This document shows positions 58,436 through 64,000 of a stretch of DNA of 64,000 bases, piece by piece. Location of the stretch: contig CALTCK010000002.1 in the NCBI GenBank assembly GCA_943842625.1, forward strand, positions 124,001 through 188,000. Direction: 5' to 3'. This DNA comes from an uncultured Flavobacteriaceae bacterium. GTDB taxonomy: Bacteria; Bacteroidota; Bacteroidia; Flavobacteriales; Flavobacteriaceae. The notes beneath the pieces were generated by a model. It was given only the letters and a program-made list of their open reading frames with translations, ran no database searches and had not been told where the DNA came from. How positions within the stretch are numbered: position 1 is the stretch's first letter; every line of letters starts with the position of its first letter. The position numbers and the translations under genes are program-made.

Positions 58436-59543
58436 ATGATTACACTTGATCAAATAAAAGATCTTAAGGAGCGCCTGGATGCGTTAAGGAGGTATCTTTG
58501 ACGTTGCTGGAAAAAAGATTGAAATAGCGAACGACGAAGAAAAAACCTACGATCCCAATTTTTGGAACCATCCAAAAGATGCAGAAATTTTCATGAAGTC
58601 ACTTCGAACCAAGAAAAAATGGATTTCAGACTATAATAAGGCCTTGATTATTACAGAGGATACCGAAGTATTATTCGAATTTTTCAAAGAAGGTGAAGGA
58701 ACTGCCGAACAACTAGAAAAACGCTTTAACAATGCCTTAGAGGCTATTGAAACTCTTGAGTTCAGGAATATGCTGAGTGACGAAGGAGATCATCTTAGCG
58801 CTGTATTACAAATAACCGCAGGGGCTGGAGGTACCGAAAGTTGTGATTGGGCAGAAATGCTCATGCGTATGTATTTGATGTGGGCCGAAAAACATCAATT
58901 AAAGGTAAAAGAACTTAATTTTCAATCAGGAGACGTGGCAGGAATTAAAACGGTCACTCTAGAAATTGAGGGTGAATACGCTTTTGGTTGGTTAAAAGGT
59001 GAAAATGGTGTTCATCGATTGGTTCGTATTTCTCCTTTTGACAGCAATGCAAAAAGACATACTAGTTTTGCCTCAGTTTATGTATACCCTCTGGCTGACG
59101 AAACGATTGAAATAGCTATTAATCCCGCAGATATATCCTGGTCTTTTGCTAGAAGCGGTGGTGCTGGTGGTCAAAATGTAAATAAAGTCGAGACTAAAGC
59201 CATCTTGACTCATGAACCTACGGGGATTATGATTCATAATTCTGAAACCAGGTCACAGCTAGAAAATCGAGAGAAAGCAATGCAAATGTTAAAGTCGCAG
59301 TTATATGAAATTGAATTGCGAAAACAACAAAGCCACCGAAATGAAATTGAGGCTAATAAAATGGCCATCGAATGGGGTTCGCAAATAAGAAACTATGTTT
59401 TGCATCCCTATAAATTAATTAAAGATGTTCGAACTGCTCATGAAACTGGCAATGTTGACCAAGTCCTAAATGGAGATATTGATAGTTTTTTAAAAGCGTA
59501 TTTAATGAGTAATGGGCAAGAAGAAAATAGCAATGAACTATAA
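58436..59543 (+). CDS. prfB: Peptide chain release factor 2, programmed +1 frameshift
   Basis: RF2 ends translation at UGA and UAA. The ORF track shows only 58593-59543, but the true gene starts at ATG 58436 ([21 protein letters not shown]), stops at the internal TGA 58499 and resumes in the +1 frame from GAC 58500. The joined protein is 368 aa. It has the stop-codon-recognition tripeptide region ([19 protein letters not shown]) and the catalytic GGQ loop ([15 protein letters not shown]). The frameshift gives autoregulation: low RF2 lets ribosomes slip and make more RF2. Confidence 0.95.
58487..58502 (+). promoter_or_regulatory. prfB +1 programmed frameshift signal
   Basis: AGGAGG (58487-58492), three bases, then the slippery codon CTT (58496) and TGA C. 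This matches the bacterial prfB recoding site: an internal SD-like element, CUU slip codon and UGA C stop context. Confidence 0.93.
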
Positions 59544-59579
59544 AAAAAAGCAGCTAAACTTAAATTTAGCTGCTTTTTT
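59544..59579. terminator. Bidirectional hairpin terminator after prfB
   Basis: AAAAAAGCAGCTAAA, loop CTTAAA, TTTAGCTGCTTTTTT form a perfect 15-bp stem with A and T flanks, between convergent prfB and the DUF2911 gene. Confidence 0.9.
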
Positions 59580-59596
59580 AAAGGAGATAAAGTAGT

Positions 59597-60457
59597 TTAT
59601 TTATCTTCTGATTTTTTACCTTCCCATGCCTTTAACGATTTGGTATTTAAAGCTACGTAATCCTCGTTTCCAGCTTCTTTAGCAAGCGCTAATGATTTTT
59701 TTGCTGCTTTTATAGCACCATTTTTATCTCCCGATTTCGCGTAAATTAAAGACTGTTGTCTGTGATACCAAAAAGCAGGATTCTCTCTCATTTCGATAGC
59801 TTTATCAATCCAGTTTTTTGCTTTTTTAATATCTTTATCAGCGTTAAGGTAGTAAACAGCAGCTGTATAGTAATCTCCAGCATTCGGTCCACTCATCACT
59901 GACTCGATACTTTTTGTAACTTGAGTATCTGTAAAAAATGAAATGGGTACAGCAACATAAGTATGATCCCAACGAAATCCTAAAGTAGCAGAGTCATTGG
60001 TTATGGCATCAAACGAAATTGTAAAAGTTTCCACCTCCATGGGCATAGCTACTACATTTGCTTTGATCGAAGCTACCACCTTTTCATTTTCCCAGGCAGC
60101 TGGAGTACCCCAATTAGAAGTATCCGAGTAAAAATATACCTCCCAGGATTGCGCATTAGGTTTCGTAAATATTGCATAGGTACCTGCTTTTACCTCTTTA
60201 GAACCAATTATTACATCCTTATCGAAGGTAATAGTGGTATTTTTATTTGCACCTGTTCTCCACATTTTTCCGTAAGGTACTAATTCGCCAAATATATTTC
60301 TTTCTCGCATCGAAGGTCTAGAGTATGACAATTCAATATTAGTAAGACCTACAGTTTGAGTTACAGTTTGAGAAGTACTAGGTTGCGGAGACTTTATTTG
60401 AGCGTTTACTGATAAAGACAACGAACATATAAAAGTCAATAAAATAAGTTTTTTCAT
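59597..60457 (-). CDS. DUF2911 exported protein
   Basis: This 286-aa protein has a signal peptide (LILLTFICSLSLSVNAQ). DUF2911 follows in the first 180 residues (SPQPSTSQTVTQTVGLTNIELSYSRPSMRER, MWRTGANKNTTITFDKDV, GTYAIFTKP). The last 90 residues look like a helical repeat of TPR type (YLNADKDIKKAKNWIDKAIEMR, GDKNGAIKAAKKSLALAKEAG). It is periplasmic. DUF2911 is common in Bacteroidota and without an established function. TAGCTTTG (plus 60489-60496) is a candidate -7 box. Confidence 0.87.
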   Translation of the reverse strand: MKKLILLTFICSLSLSVNAQIKSPQPSTSQTVTQTVGLTNIELSYSRPSMRERNIFGELVPYGKMWRTGANKNTTITFDKDVIIGSKEVKAGTYAIFTKPNAQSWEVYFYSDTSNWGTPAAWENEKVVASIKANVVAMPMEVETFTISFDAITNDSATLGFRWDHTYVAVPISFFTDTQVTKSIESVMSGPNAGDYYTAAVYYLNADKDIKKAKNWIDKAIEMRENPAFWYHRQQSLIYAKSGDKNGAIKAAKKSLALAKEAGNEDYVALNTKSLKAWEGKKSEDK

Positions 60458-60704
60458 TTTTATAGTGTTTAATTAATTTTAAAGAATACAAAGCTAAACA
60501 AACACAACATAATTAATTTAATTTATAGTGTTTTTCACAAAAAAATAACAAATTAATGTTTTCAATAAGCCAAAACTTTAAAATTAAAATCGTTGAATTA
60601 ATTTAAATAAAATATTCAAATAAAATAGTTGAGCAATTGAAGTCAGTTTTAAACAATTTTTAGCATCTTGCGTATGGTTATTTCATCTTAGACACACCAT
60701 TGTT

Positions 60705-61271
60705 ATGAAAATTTATTTCCCTTTTCTCCTATTATTGTTGGCTTTAACCAATAGCACCCATGCTCAAGAACTAAGTATTGAAGGACAATTTCAAGATTTG
60801 ATCAAAAAATCCAATAATTATCAAGGATACAAAGTAGTAAAAAAGGAAAAATTGTACACTTTGCGCAGTAATGTATCCGATTCAATCAAAGGCTTTAAAC
60901 AAGAAATTAATTCCCTTGATGAGGAAAAAGCACTTCAAAACTCTAGTATTGATAAGCTTACTCGTGAACTAGAAAGCACAAAAAAAGAATTAGCTATTTA
61001 TAAAAACAAAGAAAAAGTTATTAATGTTTTAGGTTTATTGATACAGAAGTCTACCTACAATTTGTTTGTGTTTTTTAGTCTTGGTTTTTTATTACTAATT
61101 ATCTTTTTATTATTTGTACGTTTTAAAAATAGCTACAATATTATTAAAACCACCAAAGAAAAATTAGAGGAAACCGATAATGAATTTGAAAATTTCAGAC
61201 AACGCTCACTAGAACGAGAACAAAAAATTAGAAGAAAGCTTCAAGACGAACTAAATAAACAAAAAAAATAA
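60705..61271 (+). CDS. Exported coiled-coil membrane protein
   Basis: This 188-aa protein starts with a signal peptide (YFPFLLLLLALTNSTHAQ). A periplasmic coiled coil follows (LDEEKALQNSSIDKLTRELESTKKELAIYK), then one membrane helix (LFVFFSLGFLLLIIFLLFV, about residues 122-142). A charged cytoplasmic coiled-coil tail completes it (KEKLEETDNEFENFRQRSLEREQKIRRKLQDEL). Such proteins are sometimes misnamed tRNA (guanine-N1)-methyltransferase in databases; nothing here supports methyltransferase activity. Function unknown. It converges with murA. Confidence 0.72.
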   Translation: MKIYFPFLLLLLALTNSTHAQELSIEGQFQDLIKKSNNYQGYKVVKKEKLYTLRSNVSDSIKGFKQEINSLDEEKALQNSSIDKLTRELESTKKELAIYKNKEKVINVLGLLIQKSTYNLFVFFSLGFLLLIIFLLFVRFKNSYNIIKTTKEKLEETDNEFENFRQRSLEREQKIRRKLQDELNKQKK

Positions 61272-61272
61272 A

Positions 61273-62584
61273 CTAGTCCAGTCTTGTAATTTTAGCACCA
61301 ATAGCTCGCAGACGTTCATCTATATTTTCGTATCCACGATCAATTTGCTCAATATTCTGAATAATACTAGTACCATTAGCAGATAATGCCGCTATTAATA
61401 GAGAAATCCCAGCTCTAATATCGGGTGACACCATCGTGGTTGCTTTTAGGGGATATTCAAAGTTATGCCCAATAACTGTTGCTCTGTGTGGGTCGCATAG
61501 AATAATCTTTGCACCCATATCGATTAATTTATCCACAAAGAAAAGACGACTCTCAAACATTTTTTGATGAATAAGTACGCTTCCTTTTGCTTGCGTTGCA
61601 ATAACCAACACAATACTCAACAAATCAGGAGTAAAACCTGGCCAAGTGGAATCGGAAACAGTTAAAATAGAACCATCAATATAGCCTTGTATTTCATAAC
61701 TTTCTTGTCGAGGGATATAAATGTCATCACCCACTTTTTCGAGGGTAATCCCCAACTTTCTGAAAGTTTCAGGAATCAAACCAAGATTTTCCCAGCTTAC
61801 ATTTTTAATAGTAATCTCACTTCTGGTCATTGCTGCAAGCCCAATCCAACTGCCAATTTCAATCATGTCGGGTAAGATTCTGTGCTGACAACCATGTAAG
61901 GACGAAACTCCCTTCTACTGTTAGTAAATTGGATCCAATTCCATTAATTTTTGCGCCCATAGAAACTAACATCTTACATAACTGTTGAAGATATGGCTCA
62001 CAGGCAGCATTATAAATAGTGGTGGTTCCCTCGGCTAAAACAGCAGCCATTAAAATATTGGCAGTTCCAGTAACCGATGCCTGATCTAGAAGCATATAAG
62101 TACCTTTGAGACCGTTAGCAGCTTCGACACCATAAAAACATTCTTCCTTATTGTATCTAAAAGTAGCGCCCAGTTTTATAAATCCTTCAAAATGAGTGTC
62201 AAGTCTCCTTCTACCAATTTTATCACCTCCTGGTTGCGGTATAAATCCTTTACCAAATCTACTTAATAATGGACCAACAATCATAATTGATCCTCTTAAA
62301 GCACTACCCTCTTCTTTAAATCGTTCAGATTCTAAATAGTCTAAATCTAAATTGTCAGATTTAAACGAATAAGCCCCTTTTCCTAATTTTTGAACGGTAA
62401 CACCAAGGTTTCCTAAAATTTCTATTAATTTATTGACATCTCGTATGTCAGGCACATTATTAATTAAAACTTCCTCGTCTGTAAGTAATACAGCACACAA
62501 TATTTGCAACGCTTCGTTTTTTGCACCTTGAGGTATAATTTCTCCTTGTAATTTACAACCTCCTTCAATACGAAATGATCCCAT
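61273..62584 (-). CDS. murA: UDP-GlcNAc 1-carboxyvinyltransferase MurA, one-base frameshift
   Basis: MurA transfers enolpyruvate from PEP to UDP-GlcNAc, the first committed step of peptidoglycan synthesis. The track pieces 61859-62584 and 61273-61866 make one protein of 436 aa. One extra base in the GGG run (plus 61910-61912) breaks the frame between LLTVEG and [17 protein letters not shown]. Motifs are [42 protein letters not shown] and [17 protein letters not shown]. The active-site loop reads [15 protein letters not shown], with Asp where fosfomycin-sensitive enzymes have Cys. Both halves are fully conserved and the enzyme is normally essential. Confidence 0.9.
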
Positions 62585-62652
62585 AAAAATAATTAGTTTT
62601 GATTCTTTTATTAAACAACAACCAATTGCTTATGGTTATTATTGTTTAATTA

Positions 62653-63297
62653 TTAATATTTTTTTCTAGCTCTGCCTTTATTGTTTTTGTAATTTTTTTG
62701 ATGTTTCTTTTGACCGTAGGTTTTCTTATTTTTAAGAATAGTCATCGAATCTAATAATTTTTCTTCGGAGTCTTTGAGGTTTAGTTTTCCTTCAGAAAGT
62801 TCAAATAAATGATTAAATATTACATCATCTTCAACAGTATCCTTATTCCAATTTAAAAAACATTTCTTCATGTGGTTGGCAATCGTAAAAACCAATGCCT
62901 CTTTTTTATCCCCTTCTTCCCAACTATTAGCAACATCAATCATTCGCTTGATGTTATTTCCATAAAAACGATATTTTGGAAAATTTTGAGGGTAATTTAA
63001 AGACTCCGGTCGTTCTTGGAGTTCTTCTTTTTTTGGAATTGGATAAGGTGAATCTACCTCCAGTTTAAAATCGGAGATAATGAATAATTGATCCCAAAGT
63101 TTGTGTTGAAAGTCTGGAACATCGCGTAAATGTGGATTTAAGTTTCCCATCACTGCAATGATACTATTCGCAACTTTATTTCTTTCTTCTTTGGTTTCTC
63201 TAGAAATAGCAAAATCTACCATTTTTTGAATATGTCTACCATATTCAGGTATAATAAGTTTTTCTCTCTCCGAATTGTATTCTATGTGATCTATCAA
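62653..63297 (-). CDS. DUF4290 family protein
   Basis: The 214-aa protein matches DUF4290, a Bacteroidota family of unknown function: EREKLIIPEYGRHIQKMVDFAI, MGNLNPHLRDVPDFQHKLWDQLF, YRFYGNNIKRMIDVANSWEEG. The last 25 residues are very basic (KKTYGQKKHQKNYKNNKGRARKKY), which suggests nucleic-acid or ribosome contact, but this is inference. The start is TTG 63297; no ATG fits in frame. It lies upstream of murA on the same strand, 68 bases away, and downstream of DUF493, an order seen in other flavobacteria. Confidence 0.82.
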   Translation of the reverse strand: MIDHIEYNSEREKLIIPEYGRHIQKMVDFAISRETKEERNKVANSIIAVMGNLNPHLRDVPDFQHKLWDQLFIISDFKLEVDSPYPIPKKEELQERPESLNYPQNFPKYRFYGNNIKRMIDVANSWEEGDKKEALVFTIANHMKKCFLNWNKDTVEDDVIFNHLFELSEGKLNLKDSEEKLLDSMTILKNKKTYGQKKHQKNYKNNKGRARKKY

Positions 63298-63381
63298 AAT
63301 TTTTGGATAAAATGTGGTTTAGCAACCTACAAGGTGAATTAATATGTGAAGTAATCTAATAATGCATGCAAAATACTAATT

Positions 63382-63675
63382 TTATAAAGAAATCACTCCC
63401 TCCACTTTAGAAACTTTTTTATATTTTTCAATTACCGCATCTGGAGATTTCATATTCACCTTTATCGATATACTGGTATAAGTACCTTTAGACGAGTCTC
63501 TTTTTGTGATTTCAGCATTGGTATTGTTAAATATAGCCTCAATTTCTGAAATTTTTGATTCGCTTGTGGGAATAATAAATTTATACAAATAAAGAGCAGG
63601 CCATTGGGTGTCGTTCTTTAAACTTTTCTTTAGTTTCTTATAAAAAGCTGCTGTATCTTTTTCGTTCCGCATCAT
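63382..63675 (-). CDS. DUF493 (YbeD-like) family protein
   Basis: This 97-aa protein matches DUF493/YbeD: FYKKLKKSLKNDTQWPALYLYKFIIPTSE, a ferredoxin-like fold with KRDSSKGTYTSISIKVNMKSPDAVIEKYKKVSKVEGVISL at the end. It resembles small regulatory ACT-like domains. E. coli YbeD has no firmly assigned role. It leads a minus-strand run with DUF4290 and murA and is divergent from the AAA ATPase gene. Confidence 0.88.
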   Translation of the reverse strand: MMRNEKDTAAFYKKLKKSLKNDTQWPALYLYKFIIPTSESKISEIEAIFNNTNAEITKRDSSKGTYTSISIKVNMKSPDAVIEKYKKVSKVEGVISL

Positions 63676-63692
63676 ATATTTATTACAGATTA

Positions 63693-63700
63693 CAAATATA
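63693..63700 (-). promoter_or_regulatory. -7 box of the DUF493-DUF4290-murA run
   Basis: TATATTTG on the minus strand (plus CAAATATA) fits TAnnTTTG and lies 18 bases before the DUF493 start. I see no clear -33 element. Confidence 0.4.
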
Positions 63701-63752
63701 GGGTTTCGCTATCAATAATTATTTACGTTATTTGCATATTATCTTTTTTATT

Positions 63753-64000
63753 ATGCTCAAAAAAATTGTCATTACCGGTGGTCCTGGATCTGGAAAAACT
63801 TCTCTAATTGATTTTTTAGAAGAAAATGGATATCAATGTCAACATGAAATTTCAAGACAAGTAACACTGGAGGCGAAAAAAAAGGGAATTGATCAACTAT
63901 TTTTATCCGATCCAATTTTGTTTAGCCAACTATTATTGAAAGGGCGTTTACAGCAGCATCAGGAAGTTGATCATTTTAAAAAAACAATACTATTTTATGA
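63753..64000 (+). CDS. AAA family ATPase, 3' part outside window
   Basis: The frame starts at ATG 63753 and is open to the window edge (82 codons). It begins MLKKIVITGGPGSGKTSLID with a canonical Walker A, then continues NGYQCQHEISRQVTLEAKKKGIDQL. This resembles the NadR-like/AAA_28 predicted ATPases commonly found in this position in flavobacteria. It is absent from the ORF track because the stop lies outside. Function cannot be stated further from the part visible. Confidence 0.8.
   Translation, partial: MLKKIVITGGPGSGKTSLIDFLEENGYQCQHEISRQVTLEAKKKGIDQLFLSDPILFSQLLLKGRLQQHQEVDHFKKTILFY

Noticed and set aside
1-64000. Mobile elements, CRISPR arrays, toxin-antitoxin or phage-defence systems
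   Set aside because: No transposase, integrase, regular repeat array or recognised defence gene was found on either strand.
1-64000. tRNA or rRNA genes
   Set aside because: Spacers are short and I saw no cloverleaf-like sequence with the TTCGA-type T-arm; a tRNA search program would settle this.

Overview
The window is about 64 kb of AT-rich, densely packed chromosome from a member of the Bacteroidota, almost certainly the family Flavobacteriaceae and probably a marine lineage. The evidence is the gene content: the type IX secretion regulator PorX, flavobacterial DUF families (DUF4258, DUF4290, DUF4834, DUF6787, DUF2911, DUF5916), the BatA-like protein, and a surface-lipoprotein export signal (Cys-Ser-Ser-Asp-Asp-Asp). 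Promoters fit the Bacteroidota primary-sigma type (TTG, 17-23 nt, TAnnTTTG), and genes generally lack Shine-Dalgarno sequences. I see no rRNA, tRNA, CRISPR array, insertion sequence, phage or plasmid genes. This is core chromosome, not a genomic island.

Layout. 1-10.9 kb: HD-domain hydrolase (cut by the window edge), PorX, TsaE, alanine dehydrogenase, DUF4258, proline dehydrogenase, AroB, an Lrp/AsnC regulator, an M14 carboxypeptidase, an XRE regulator, a small lipoprotein, TrmL and a VF530-type DNA-binding protein. 10.9-17.2 kb (minus strand): topoisomerase IV A and B, YchF and a ferredoxin. 17.2-24.4 kb: a co-directional run of LuxC-like acyl-CoA reductase, SerC, SerA-like dehydrogenase, DUF6787, a His/Cys-rich small protein, a TonB-dependent receptor and a surface lipoprotein. 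24.4-37.7 kb: MsrA, a DUF5916 outer-membrane protein, a LolD-type ABC ATPase, a TIGR02757 protein, BatA-like protein, a dihydroorotase homologue without the metal-binding HxH, an esterase, an MBL-fold hydrolase, a conserved 477-aa protein of unknown function, Bcp and an endonuclease III without cysteines. 37.7-49.7 kb: a 50-aa small protein, an ECF sigma factor, UvrA, a Tyr/Asn/Arg-rich secreted protein behind a sigma-54-like promoter, a glycosyltransferase, YfhO, DUF4834, an outer-membrane protein, a GNAT protein and a cupin lipoprotein. 49.7-64 kb: an alpha-oxoamine synthase and an adjacent cysteine-synthase-like enzyme (a possible sulfonolipid pair), an S9 peptidase, YbaB, a threonine aldolase, a metzincin-type protease, prfB with its programmed frameshift, DUF2911, MurA, DUF4290, DUF493 and the start of an AAA ATPase.

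Two things shape the annotation. First, six genes carry single-base indels (ald, the TonB receptor, the surface lipoprotein three times, dihydroorotase, alpha-oxoamine synthase, murA). Each gene regains its usual family length when the indel is corrected. Because murA is normally essential, sequencing error is the simplest explanation, although real decay of the TonB/lipoprotein locus is possible. Second, the -7 promoter box ends in TTTG, so ORF callers that accept TTG starts extend several genes upstream into their own promoters. I corrected those starts.

No clearly new multi-gene system stands out. The best leads are the alpha-oxoamine synthase/cysteine-synthase-like pair, the TonB receptor with its His/Cys-rich small protein and surface lipoprotein, the catalytically suspect dihydroorotase, the iron-sulfur-free endonuclease III, and the sigma-54-like promoter of the secreted YN-rich protein.
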